Assembly: GCA_944322345.1 (NCBI GenBank)
Contig: CALUOO010000001.1
Coordinates: forward strand, 248,001-312,000
Source: an uncultured Bacteroides sp.
Lineage (GTDB): Bacteria; Bacteroidota; Bacteroidia; Bacteroidales; Bacteroidaceae
Length of the DNA: 64,000 bases
Direction of reading: 5' to 3'
The notes beneath the pieces are model-generated. The model was not told the DNA's origin and did not search any database. It worked only from the letters and a program-made list of their open reading frames with translations. This document shows, piece after piece, positions 27,298 through 36,158 of the stretch (the first letter of the stretch is position 1; each line of letters opens with the position of its first letter). A program made the position numbers and the translations under genes.

Positions 27298-28671
27298 TTA
27301 GCGCAATGCCTCCACTTCTTCGGGAGTCAGAGGAATTTTCTTTCCCAGACGGCGTGCACCAGTTTCTGTAATCAGATAATCTTCTTCGTTACGGATACCA
27401 CCGAAATCCTTGTAAGTCTCCACCTTGTCGTAATTGATGAAGTCTGCGAATTTCTTTTCAGCCCGCCACATATCAATCAGCTGTGGAATGAAGTAAATAC
27501 CCGGCTCTACGGTGTGAACAAAACCCGGTTCCAGAGGAATGGCAAGACGTTGAGACTTACGCCCGAACTGTGTGCTCTTAGGCTGTCCGTTATATCCTAC
27601 CCAGATTTCTCCCAGATTCTCCATGTCGTGCACATCAAGTCCCATCATGTGTCCCAGTCCGTGCGGATAGAACAAGGCATGCGCACCTTCGCGGACAGCA
27701 TCCTCAGCATTACCCTTCATCAGCCCAAGTTCTTTCAGCCCTTCTACCATAACACGGGCAGACAAGTCGTACACCTCCATATAAGGAATGCCCGGACGAA
27801 GCGCCTTTACTGCTTCCAAATGCATGGCATTCTGAATCTCGTACACTTCACGCTGGCGGGTAGTGAACTGACGGTCGGCAGGAATGGTAGAAGACATGTC
27901 GCCTGCATAGCCAGATTCCACCTCTGCACCAGCATCAATCAGGAACAGATCGCCCGGCTTCACACGGTTACCGTGGTAATGATTGTGCAGTGTTTGCCCG
28001 TTGATCGTAGCAATAGTTGCAAAGGAAAGTTCGCAATTGTTCGACTCTGCCACACGGTTCATTTCCGCCACCACTTCATACTCGTACATGCCGGGGCGAA
28101 GCACCTTCATGGCAGTGATATGCATATCGGCCGTCACATTGCAGGCTTTTTCAATTTCAGCAATCTCTTCGTCCGATTTATAATTACGTTGTGCTACCAC
28201 AGCGCGGATAAAAGGCACCGATCCTTCCTGACGTGCGGGAGGAACTCCCAGCCAGTCCATCAGTTTCAGCTTGTGTTCCGGACGATATGGAGGCAGATAA
28301 TGGATAGTTTTACCTTCGCGTACGCAATTACGAAGATATTCCATGATGTCTGCCGAAGGCAGCGTTTCTCTGACTCCGACACGCTCACATTTTTCATGCA
28401 GTGTGGGCTGTGCCCCCATCCATACAATCGCATCGATAGACAGCTCATCGCCGAAAATGATTTCGCGGTCTGCATCTACATCAATAATCGCAGACAGTCC
28501 GGCAGCAGAGATGCCGAAATAATAGAGAAAAGTTGAATCCTGACGATAGCGGAAGGTATTGTCCTCGTAATTCAGTCCACACTCGTCGTTTCCTAAAAAC
28601 AGCAATACGCCCGAGCCGATATTCTTTTTCAGCAGGGCTCTGCGCTGCACATACGTTTCTTTGGCAAACAT
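27298..28671 (-). CDS. pepP: Xaa-Pro aminopeptidase (peptidase M24B)
   Basis: 457 residues. The N-terminal AMP-N domain (VLLFLGNDECGLNYEDNTFRYRQDSTFLYYFG) precedes a pita-bread metallopeptidase domain with the five metal ligands: Asp in FLIDAGAE, Asp in YAGDMSSTIP, His in YPHGLGHMMGLDVHD, Glu in TVEPGIYF, and Glu in GGIRNEEDYLIT. It removes N-terminal residues preceding proline in the cytoplasm using two Mn2+ ions. A TATCTTTG -7 box lies 28 bp upstream of the start. Confidence 0.95.
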   Translation of the reverse strand: MFAKETYVQRRALLKKNIGSGVLLFLGNDECGLNYEDNTFRYRQDSTFLYYFGISAAGLSAIIDVDADREIIFGDELSIDAIVWMGAQPTLHEKCERVGVRETLPSADIMEYLRNCVREGKTIHYLPPYRPEHKLKLMDWLGVPPARQEGSVPFIRAVVAQRNYKSDEEIAEIEKACNVTADMHITAMKVLRPGMYEYEVVAEMNRVAESNNCELSFATIATINGQTLHNHYHGNRVKPGDLFLIDAGAEVESGYAGDMSSTIPADRQFTTRQREVYEIQNAMHLEAVKALRPGIPYMEVYDLSARVMVEGLKELGLMKGNAEDAVREGAHALFYPHGLGHMMGLDVHDMENLGEIWVGYNGQPKSTQFGRKSQRLAIPLEPGFVHTVEPGIYFIPQLIDMWRAEKKFADFINYDKVETYKDFGGIRNEEDYLITETGARRLGKKIPLTPEEVEALR

Positions 28672-28698
28672 AATGTTCTTGGTTTAAAGTTCGTGCAA

Positions 28699-28706
28699 CA
28701 AAGATA
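28699..28706 (-). promoter_or_regulatory. -7 element of pepP
   Basis: Minus-strand TATCTTTG, a perfect TAnnTTTG match 27 bp before the pepP ATG; no convincing -33 box. Confidence 0.6.
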
Positions 28707-28830
28707 AGGAGAAAAACGAAAACTACAGCTGCTTTTCCCGGTAAACATACGCCTTTCGCAACAGTAGCCCAAACGTCATTTACAGATTGTTGATGGTGAG
28801 ATGACAGGAGAAAAGTCCAAACACCAATGC

Positions 28831-28899
28831 ACGAGATGTGCATGTCGGACTATACGAGATGTGCATCTCGTGCTGCATGACATGTACATCTCGTACACA
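28831..28899. repeat. Array C: three 23-bp units (ACGAGATG..CATCTCGT family)
   Basis: Units at 28831-28853, 28854-28876 and 28877-28899. The middle unit is a near-perfect dyad: ACGAGATG, TG, CATCTCGT (28854-28871). The outer two keep one arm well and the other partly. It lies 31 bp beyond the lolD stop and 125 bp upstream of the pepP -7 box. Confidence 0.85.
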
Positions 28900-28929
28900 T
28901 TCATTCACTATGCGGAATAAATCGGCTGT

Positions 28930-29616
28930 CTACAAAGAGGGATTTTCCGATTCTAAAGAAACAAAAGGAGCAATCACGCCATCCTTCATGCTGATAGTGC
29001 GGTCGGTAATACGCGCCAGTGACTCATCGTGGGTGACAATGACAAACGTCTGCCCCAATCGGTCGCGCAGATCAAAGAAGAGCTGATGCAGTTCTTCTTT
29101 ATTATGGCTGTCGAGGCTTCCCGAAGGCTCGTCGGCAAGAATTACTGCCGGATGATTGATCAACGCCCTAGCAACAGCCACCCGTTGTTTCTCTCCTCCA
29201 GACAGCTCGCTGGGTTTATGCGCAGCACGCTCTGATAATCCCAAAAAGTTAAGTATTTCCATAGCTCGTTCACCAGCTTCTTTAAAAGACACACCGGCTA
29301 TGAAGGCGGGAATCATCACATTCTCCAGCGCTGTAAACTCGGGCAACAACTGATGGAACTGAAAAACGAAACCAATATTACGGTTGCGGAAAGCCGATAG
29401 TTCTTTTTCTTTCATCCGGCTGACCACAGTACCCTCAATTTCCACTGTTCCCGTATCCGGTTCATCCAGTGTTCCCATTATCTGTAACAGTGTAGTCTTT
29501 CCTGCTCCACTGGGACCCACAATACTGACGATTTCGCCTTTACCTATTTCAAGATCAATCCCCTTCAGCACTTGCAGCGAACCGAAGCTTTTCGTTATTC
29601 CTTTTAAGCTTATCAT
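28930..29616 (-). CDS. lolD: ABC transporter ATP-binding protein, LolD-like
   Basis: 228 residues: Walker [10 protein letters not shown], the Q-loop region [22 protein letters not shown], signature [15 protein letters not shown], Walker [13 protein letters not shown], and the H-loop THDESLA. The [16 protein letters not shown] stretch is typical of the LolD/MacB branch. In that branch the ATPase works with a LolC/E-type permease to release lipoproteins to the outer membrane. No permease gene is adjacent, so it must pair with one elsewhere. It lies 11 bp after tcdA and is last in the antiporter-tcdA-lolD operon. Confidence 0.85.
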   Translation of the reverse strand: MISLKGITKSFGSLQVLKGIDLEIGKGEIVSIVGPSGAGKTTLLQIMGTLDEPDTGTVEIEGTVVSRMKEKELSAFRNRNIGFVFQFHQLLPEFTALENVMIPAFIAGVSFKEAGERAMEILNFLGLSERAAHKPSELSGGEKQRVAVARALINHPAVILADEPSGSLDSHNKEELHQLFFDLRDRLGQTFVIVTHDESLARITDRTISMKDGVIAPFVSLESENPSL

Positions 29617-29627
29617 ACTCTCTCCTC

Positions 29628-30344
29628 TTATAATCTTTTGATTACATATTCTGCCAGATAGCAGCCAAATACTGCCGGCATATAACTGACCGTACCACAG
29701 GTAGACTTTTTATTCCGTTCATCGTCAGTCAGCAGCACTGCTTTTGGATCGGCCTGTTCCGTACTGAAGACAACCGGCAGGTCGCGTCTGATTCCCATCT
29801 TCTGCAGACGTTTCCGAACAGCTTTGCTCAATCCGCAGTGATAGGTATCCCACAGGTTGGCAAAACGTATTTGCTTAATGTCGCTCTTGGCTCCTGCCCC
29901 CATGCTGGAGACTATCTTAATGTGCCGTTTCATAGCTTCGGTAATCAGGAAACATTTGGGGCTGATCGTATCTATCGCATCTACAATGAAATGGAAAGTA
30001 GAAGAATCCAACAGCTCAGGAATATTCTCATCCTTCAGGTAAACAGGCATCACGTGCAGGCAGACTTCCGGATTAATATCCTTGAACCGGTCAGCCAGCA
30101 CCTCTGCCTTATACATGCCTAATGTGGAGTGAAGGGCAGGTAGCTGACGGTTCACATTGGTGGGTTGCACAGTATCAGCATCTACCAGTGTCAGTTCTCC
30201 CACTCCTGCACGGCAAAGCATCTCAGCAGCATATGCCCCGACACCTCCCAAGCCAACAACCAATACATGCGCCTCACGCATGCGTTTCACTTTATCTTCT
30301 CCCAGCAGAAGCTCAGTCCGCTGTTGCCAGTTTTCTTCCATCAA
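29628..30344 (-). CDS. tcdA: tRNA threonylcarbamoyladenosine dehydratase
   Basis: 238 residues of the ThiF/MoeB/HesA E1-like family. The nucleotide-binding loop is [21 protein letters not shown], followed by [33 protein letters not shown] and the late [19 protein letters not shown] match the TcdA/CsdL subgroup rather than MoeB. It dehydrates t6A to cyclic t6A at position 37 of tRNAs, using ATP. Its start overlaps the antiporter stop by 4 bp (ATGA), so the two are translationally coupled. Confidence 0.92.
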   Translation of the reverse strand: MMEENWQQRTELLLGEDKVKRMREAHVLVVGLGGVGAYAAEMLCRAGVGELTLVDADTVQPTNVNRQLPALHSTLGMYKAEVLADRFKDINPEVCLHVMPVYLKDENIPELLDSSTFHFIVDAIDTISPKCFLITEAMKRHIKIVSSMGAGAKSDIKQIRFANLWDTYHCGLSKAVRKRLQKMGIRRDLPVVFSTEQADPKAVLLTDDERNKKSTCGTVSYMPAVFGCYLAEYVIKRL

Positions 30345-32476
30345 CCTTTCTTAAACCATTTATAAAACCACTTACCTACCTGATCGTAGTGTTGAGATTC
30401 ATTATATCCACGCGGATCGGAGAATGAGACAATCTCCTGAGGTTCACCAAACTGTTCAGGATACAATACAATCAGGCTGTTATTGGCAAAATATTTACCA
30501 AGCTGACTAGGCAGACGTTCGAACGAAGGATCGTAAGAAATTGATCCCCGACGGGCACTGATAACTACCAGTAAATGGTCGAAATTGACTTGTCCCGTCA
30601 AAAGTAACAAATCGTCCCAATCATCTAATACACTGAACTCTGAAGGTGTATTGCTATACTTTTTCTTCACCACTTGTTGCAGAAGCTGCAGAGTGTGCTG
30701 ATTCGAGAAGAAATGTACCCGGCATCCCAAGATACTACCCATTCTGCAAAAATGCTCTATCCACTTCAGGAAACCAGTCTCGTATTCTGCCTTAGGTGGC
30801 ACAGCTATATTGATTCGTCTTAATGTATTGACAGGCATCAGGAATTTGGCAATCATAACCTCCCGATGTGTACCTTTCAGCAGACTTTCCGCTAGATTTC
30901 CAAAGAAAGAGTCTACAATGTTTGCCTTCCTGTGCAAACCTATCACTACATCCGTAACGTCATATTCCTTGATTGTATGAATGATACCGGAAGCAATATT
31001 AAGGTCATAGCGGCTTACCATTGTGACAGGTACATCTGCTGCAGCAGCAATCATGGCAGCCTTTTCCAGATTTCTTTTGCCCTGCAACTCTTTATTCTCA
31101 GAATTATTATTGTCGTTAATCACGTTTAAGGCAATCAGGTCATTCTTCTGTTTGGTATCCTTTATGACCAGCGCCAAATTTATCAGATCTTCAATTGTAC
31201 TCGGATTGGCTATAGGAATCATAATCTTCTCGGGCAATTTCTTACCTTCCTGATCTTCCAGATGTACATCTTCGTTTGTTGCAAACCGACGTGCCGAGCG
31301 TTCTGTAACTAAAGAACTGATGACACATGTAAAGAGAATCATCACCACCGTACCATTCAACACATCGTCATTCAACAGCCTCTCTCCGTTTTCCAATATA
31401 ATTTCATGACCGATCAGTACAGCAGCCAACGTAGCTGCAGCCTGCGCATTACTCAGTCCGAACATCATGCTCCGTTCGTTAGGCTGCATATGATAAATCT
31501 TCTGAGTGATCCAAGCCGCCAGCCATTTACTCAACGTCGCTATTACAGTCATCACCACGGCTACTTTTAAAGCCTCTCCTCCGGCAAACAAGCTCTGAAT
31601 ATCAATAATCATTCCCACCCCAATCAGAAAATAAGGAATAAACAAGGCATTTCCCACAAACTCTAACCGGTTCATCAACGGAGAAACATGCGGAATCAAT
31701 CGGTTTAGAACCAATCCAACGAGGAAAGCTCCCAAAATACCCTCCATACCCGCAAAGGCCATCAACCCGCCGCCTAAGAAGACCATGGCAAGTACAAAGA
31801 CAAACTGCATGACATTATCATCATACTTACGGAAAAACCAACGTCCGATACGGGGGAAAAAGTATATTATCAAGAGACCCAATATTGACACTTTTGTCAG
31901 CAAAAGGATCCAGAACATGCTGTTGATCTCGCCTTTATACATACCGCTGATAACGGCAAGAATAATCAAGGCCAGTGTCACAGTAACCGCTGTTCCTCCA
32001 ATAGTTATGTTCACACTACGAAGCCGTGACAATCCATAACGGCTGATTATCGGATAAGCAACCAGCGTGTGAGAAGCATACATACTAGACAACAAAACTG
32101 CCGTAATAAAATTATAGCCTAATAATTGCATACTGCTCCACACACCCAATATCATTGGAATAATAAACGTAAACCAACCGAATACAACACCTTTTGTACG
32201 GTTCTTCTTGAAGTCCTCCATATCCATCTCCAGGCCGGCCAGAAACATTATATAGAACAGCCCCACTTTGCCAAACAGTTCGAAGCTACTGTCGCGGTCA
32301 AGAATATGAAATCCATGCTCTCCAATCAGCACACCAGCCAAAATCATTCCGATAATATGAGGAATATGAAGTCTTCCTAAAATCATGGGAGCAAAAAGAA
32401 TAATAATGAGAACTATGAAAAACACCCAAGTCGGGTCTGTAATAGGTAATGCAAAATGGATGTCGAATAGAGTCAT
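30341..32476 (-). CDS. CPA2-type cation/proton antiporter with cytoplasmic universal-stress-like domains
   Basis: 711 residues. The first 390 residues are a 12-13-helix Na+(K+)/H+ exchanger domain (IPHIIGMILAGVLIGEHGF, FLAGLEMDMEDFKKN, GMEGILGAFLVGLVLNRLIP, FGLSNAQAAATLAAVLIGHE). The last 310 residues lack membrane helices and look like two UspA-like folds (KIMIPIANPSTIEDLINLAL; DLLLLTGQVNFDHLLVVISARRGS). It exchanges monovalent cations for protons across the inner membrane, presumably regulated by nucleotide binding to the tail. First gene of a three-gene operon with tcdA and lolD. Confidence 0.9.
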   Translation of the reverse strand: MTLFDIHFALPITDPTWVFFIVLIIILFAPMILGRLHIPHIIGMILAGVLIGEHGFHILDRDSSFELFGKVGLFYIMFLAGLEMDMEDFKKNRTKGVVFGWFTFIIPMILGVWSSMQLLGYNFITAVLLSSMYASHTLVAYPIISRYGLSRLRSVNITIGGTAVTVTLALIILAVISGMYKGEINSMFWILLLTKVSILGLLIIYFFPRIGRWFFRKYDDNVMQFVFVLAMVFLGGGLMAFAGMEGILGAFLVGLVLNRLIPHVSPLMNRLEFVGNALFIPYFLIGVGMIIDIQSLFAGGEALKVAVVMTVIATLSKWLAAWITQKIYHMQPNERSMMFGLSNAQAAATLAAVLIGHEIILENGERLLNDDVLNGTVVMILFTCVISSLVTERSARRFATNEDVHLEDQEGKKLPEKIMIPIANPSTIEDLINLALVIKDTKQKNDLIALNVINDNNNSENKELQGKRNLEKAAMIAAAADVPVTMVSRYDLNIASGIIHTIKEYDVTDVVIGLHRKANIVDSFFGNLAESLLKGTHREVMIAKFLMPVNTLRRINIAVPPKAEYETGFLKWIEHFCRMGSILGCRVHFFSNQHTLQLLQQVVKKKYSNTPSEFSVLDDWDDLLLLTGQVNFDHLLVVISARRGSISYDPSFERLPSQLGKYFANNSLIVLYPEQFGEPQEIVSFSDPRGYNESQHYDQVGKWFYKWFKKG

Positions 32477-32599
32477 AAGTGCATACTTTTAGGAATTCTC
32501 TGCAAAGGAACAAAAAAATTTGCACTCTTACAATTTAGGTATACGAAGAATCTGATAGTAATTTTCAGCCAAAAGCATAGTTTATACACCAGAATGTTA

Positions 32600-32607
32600 T
32601 AATTTTG
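32600..32607 (+). promoter_or_regulatory. -7 element of asd
   Basis: TAATTTTG matches TAnnTTTG; it lies 81 bp upstream of the asd ATG, leaving a moderately long leader. No good -33 box. Confidence 0.45.
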
Positions 32608-32688
32608 TAGCCAATTCTTTACTATCCGACAGATTGCGGAAAAGAAAGATAGTCATAATTATTCACATACCCTTAATAAAAAAGAAAG

Positions 32689-33696
32689 ATGAAAGTAGCT
32701 ATTGTTGGCGTAAGCGGAGCCGTAGGACAAGAGTTTCTGCGTGTGCTCGACGAAAGAAATTTTCCGATGGACGAATTAATACTGTTCGGTTCCAAACGGA
32801 GTGCGGGAACAACTTATACTTTCCGCGGTAAACAGATCGAGGTAAAACTCTTACAACACAACGATGACTTCAAAGGGGTAGATATTGCCTTCACTTCTGC
32901 CGGTGCAGGAACTTCTAAAGAATTTGCAGAAACCATCACAAAGTATGGGGCTGTGATGATTGACAATTCGAGTGCATTCCGCATGGATGAGGATGTACCC
33001 TTGGTTGTCCCAGAAGTAAATCCGGAAGATGCCTTGAACCGTCCTCGCGGCATTATCGCCAATCCCAACTGTACCACCATACAAATGGTTGTTGCACTGA
33101 AAGCCATCGAACAGCTTTCTCATATAAAAACCGTACATGTATCCACTTATCAGGCTGCAAGTGGAGCAGGAGCTGCTGCCATGGCCGAATTGTACGAGCA
33201 ATACCGTCAGGTACTTGCCAATGAGCCTGTAACCGTAGAGAAATTTGCCTATCAGTTGGCATTCAATCTGATTCCTCAGATTGATGTCTTCACCGATAAC
33301 GGATATACTAAAGAAGAGATGAAGATGTATAACGAAACACGCAAGATTATGCATTCTGACGTAAAAGTCAGTGCAACTTGTGTACGTGTTCCTGCTCTTC
33401 GCGCTCACTCAGAAAGCATCTGGGTAGAAACCGAACGTCCGATATCTGTAGAAGAAGCTCGTGAAGCTTTTGCAAAAGGAGAAGGACTCGTGCTTCAAGA
33501 CAATCCTGCCAACAAAGAATATCCAATGCCGTTATTCCTTGCAGGCAAAGATCCTGTATATGTAGGCCGAATCCGTAAAGACTTAACAAACGAAAATGGA
33601 CTGACATTCTGGATTGTTGGTGACCAAATTAAAAAAGGTGCTGCCCTAAATGCCGTTCAGATTGCAGAGTACTTGATTAAAGTAAAGAATATCTAA
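32689..33696 (+). CDS. asd: Aspartate-semialdehyde dehydrogenase
   Basis: 335 residues. NADP-binding start [20 protein letters not shown], the SSAFRMD motif, the active cysteine Cys128 in [11 protein letters not shown], and the [15 protein letters not shown] region containing the catalytic His. It reduces aspartyl phosphate to aspartate semialdehyde for lysine, threonine, methionine and diaminopimelate synthesis. Monocistronic, with a strong terminator at 33734. Confidence 0.97.
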   Translation: MKVAIVGVSGAVGQEFLRVLDERNFPMDELILFGSKRSAGTTYTFRGKQIEVKLLQHNDDFKGVDIAFTSAGAGTSKEFAETITKYGAVMIDNSSAFRMDEDVPLVVPEVNPEDALNRPRGIIANPNCTTIQMVVALKAIEQLSHIKTVHVSTYQAASGAGAAAMAELYEQYRQVLANEPVTVEKFAYQLAFNLIPQIDVFTDNGYTKEEMKMYNETRKIMHSDVKVSATCVRVPALRAHSESIWVETERPISVEEAREAFAKGEGLVLQDNPANKEYPMPLFLAGKDPVYVGRIRKDLTNENGLTFWIVGDQIKKGAALNAVQIAEYLIKVKNI

Positions 33697-34125
33697 CAAC
33701 AGAAATTCTAAAGAAACAACCATTAAAAATAACCTGCTTGCAATAAAATATCCGACAATTTATTGCAGGCAGTTTTTTTATTCTGTATACCACAAATTCT
33801 GAATTACCGCCCAGCAAAAAGGTTATAACAATACCCTTTGTAAAAAATAATCATATTTGCGTACAAAATCCTTTCATTATCCGATATCACCTCTAATGTG
33901 CTTATCCATCACACCTATTCTCAAATATAAATCCTATTTTATTAATATTAGCACATAAAAGACAAAAAGTCAACTAAAAAAATATCCTTTTCTTGCATAT
34001 TTACAAATTATATTATTAATTTAGCCTTTGAAGACATTATTTGTTCTAATCAGTAAGCATAATATATTTCAGAAACGTAAAGAAAATTAAACTTAGTCTA
34101 TAACCATTATTAACAATTACTATTT
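33697..34125. other. Intergenic region between asd and the CotH-family gene
   Basis: After the asd terminator the sequence is AT-rich without a persuasive promoter; the closest -7-like words are CATATTTG near 33852 and AGCCTTTG near 34023, neither a full match. No small open frame looks real. Confidence 0.5.
33734..33779 (+). terminator. Terminator of asd
   Basis: 14-bp stem with one mismatch (33734-33747 with 33759-33772), 11-nt loop, then seven T residues. Confidence 0.85.
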
Positions 34126-36081
34126 ATGAAAAAAGAATCACTATCATTGTTACGAAACTATTTCTGTTTATTCTTAACTGTTACAACATTATTACTTTCA
34201 TGTTCAAAAGACGAAGACATCGACACTGGTACCAAACCCGGCGATAATGGTAATCCGCCCAATGCTCCAACCAGTATTCTTGAACAGCTCGAAAATGCCT
34301 ATAACAATTCATTGATCATAAAAAATATCGCTAATGATAATTCCTCTACAATCATAACTTTCAATGATAATAGTACCATTAGCCTTACACCGGAATGCCA
34401 TGTTATCAACGCCGAGAATGAAGGCATGCCAACACTCAGCAAATCCTTCACCGGAACTTGGATGGTCAATGGAATCGACCTAGGCATTCCTTCAAAAAAA
34501 TCCAATACAGAAGAAACCAAAATCGTATGCGTGGCCTACAACAAAGATGCGGCAACCGTATATATAAATGACGGCAACAGAAAAGTTATCAGCCGGGAAG
34601 GAGAAGATGGCATCTATTCATTTATCTTTGAAGCAATTAACAATCAGGAGTTATCGCAAGATATTGAAGCTACAATCAATGATAATATGATAGAGGCTAT
34701 ATTGCCAGAAGGCGTATCAGCTAAAGCGCTGGTAGCAAGCTTCAATTATCGTGGAGAATCTGTTACAGTCAATAATGCGCCTCAACAAAGCGGAACAACT
34801 ATCAACAATTTTGAGGAGCCATTGACGTTTGTTCTGAAGACAAACGACGGAAGTACAAAAGAATATGTTGTTAACATTAAATTCATGTGTCTTCCCAAGA
34901 TATATATACACACAGAAAACAATGCTGAAATATTAGACAAAGAGAACTATGTAAACTCTACAGTCAGAATAGAAGATCCCAGCAAAATATATACAGATGG
35001 TACTCCTTTCGAAAGTACTGCAGGAATCAGAGGGCGTGGAAACTCGACATGGGGTATGCCCAAGAAACCTTATAAAATCAAGCTGGACAAAGCAGCAAAT
35101 TTATTAGGTATAAATAGTGACGATAAAGAGTGGGCTTTACTAGCCAATTATTCCGACAAATCACTTCTTAGAAATATTGTGGCATTCAAAATCTCAGAAA
35201 TTGTTGAAATGAGATGGACTCCTAAGTCCGTTAGCGTAGAAGTTTATTTAAATGATAAATATCTTGGAGTGTATGCACTTACAGATCATAAAGAAGTATC
35301 TGAGAAGAGACTGAATCTTAATCTGGCAGAAGAAAACGGAGCAGTAGAAGGAGATTACTTCATGGAACTGGATTTCCATTATGATGAAGGAGAGCGTTTT
35401 AAGACAGACTTAAAACAATTACCTATTATGCTGAAAGATCCGGAAGAAGTCAGTGCTGAACAATTCAACTTTGTAAAGGATTTCTTTAATAAAGCAGAAG
35501 CAGTACTTTATTCTGACAATTTTACCGATTCGGAAGAAGGGTATCACAAGTATATAGACATAAACTCATTTGTTAACTACTTTATCGTGCAGGAACTTTC
35601 TAAGAACTGCGACGGTAATATGCGCGGTAGTTGCTATTTGTCTATAATCGACAACAAAATCATAGAGCAAAGCTTCGTATGGGATTTTGATATTGCTTTT
35701 GGCAATGCTAAACATATTGTTACAGAACAAGGAGCATCGTCCGACGGTCCAACAGGATGGTATATCAAAACTTGCTCACCATGGTTTGACCAGCTATTTA
35801 AAGATCCCAAGTTCGTGCAAGCTTTAAAAGACAAATGGAATGCTGTAAAACCTCAATTAAACATGTTACCTTTCTTTGTCACTCAACACTACAATCAGCT
35901 GAAAGCCGCTGCTGCACGCAACTTCGGAAAGATTGAAGACGGTGGTGCCGGATGGAATGTTCATGAAATTATGTGGCCTAACTATGTTGACCGAGGAGAA
36001 TACAAGAATGAAGTAGACTTCCTAATTTCATTTATCCAGCAACGGATGGCCTGGTTAGACAAGAATATCAATAACCTATAA
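34126..36081 (+). CDS. CotH-kinase-family lipoprotein
   Basis: 651 residues. Lipoprotein signal with LLLSC (about Cys26) followed by SKDEDIDTG. The N-terminal 250 residues contain beta-rich repeats similar to DUF4988/DUF5018-type modules. The C-terminal 390 residues are a CotH domain: AGIRGRGNSTWGMPKKPYKI, SLLRNIVAFKIS, VYALTDHKEVSEKRLNL, DINSFVNYFIVQELSKNCDG and SFVWDFDIAFGN. CotH proteins are atypical kinases; in Bacillus CotH phosphorylates spore-coat proteins. In Bacteroides the target is unknown, and its surface location suggests action on exported proteins or glycans. Monocistronic, ending at a bidirectional terminator. Confidence 0.9.
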   Translation: MKKESLSLLRNYFCLFLTVTTLLLSCSKDEDIDTGTKPGDNGNPPNAPTSILEQLENAYNNSLIIKNIANDNSSTIITFNDNSTISLTPECHVINAENEGMPTLSKSFTGTWMVNGIDLGIPSKKSNTEETKIVCVAYNKDAATVYINDGNRKVISREGEDGIYSFIFEAINNQELSQDIEATINDNMIEAILPEGVSAKALVASFNYRGESVTVNNAPQQSGTTINNFEEPLTFVLKTNDGSTKEYVVNIKFMCLPKIYIHTENNAEILDKENYVNSTVRIEDPSKIYTDGTPFESTAGIRGRGNSTWGMPKKPYKIKLDKAANLLGINSDDKEWALLANYSDKSLLRNIVAFKISEIVEMRWTPKSVSVEVYLNDKYLGVYALTDHKEVSEKRLNLNLAEENGAVEGDYFMELDFHYDEGERFKTDLKQLPIMLKDPEEVSAEQFNFVKDFFNKAEAVLYSDNFTDSEEGYHKYIDINSFVNYFIVQELSKNCDGNMRGSCYLSIIDNKIIEQSFVWDFDIAFGNAKHIVTEQGASSDGPTGWYIKTCSPWFDQLFKDPKFVQALKDKWNAVKPQLNMLPFFVTQHYNQLKAAAARNFGKIEDGGAGWNVHEIMWPNYVDRGEYKNEVDFLISFIQQRMAWLDKNINNL

Positions 36082-36098
36082 CATAACATCTGAAAAAT

Positions 36099-36135
36099 AA
36101 TGCGAGGCTGAATCATAAGACTTCGGCCTCGCATT
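36099..36135. terminator. Bidirectional terminator between CotH and sulfatase genes
   Basis: 14-bp stem with one G-U pair (AATGCGAGGCTGAA at 36099-36112 with 36122-36135), 9-nt loop. Confidence 0.75.
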
Positions 36136-36158
36136 GCTTTATCTATCCAATATCATTT

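Noticed and set aside
27514-28536. 340-codon plus-strand open frame
   Set aside because: Lies wholly antisense to the strongly supported pepP gene; composition is that of a shadow frame with no known domain.
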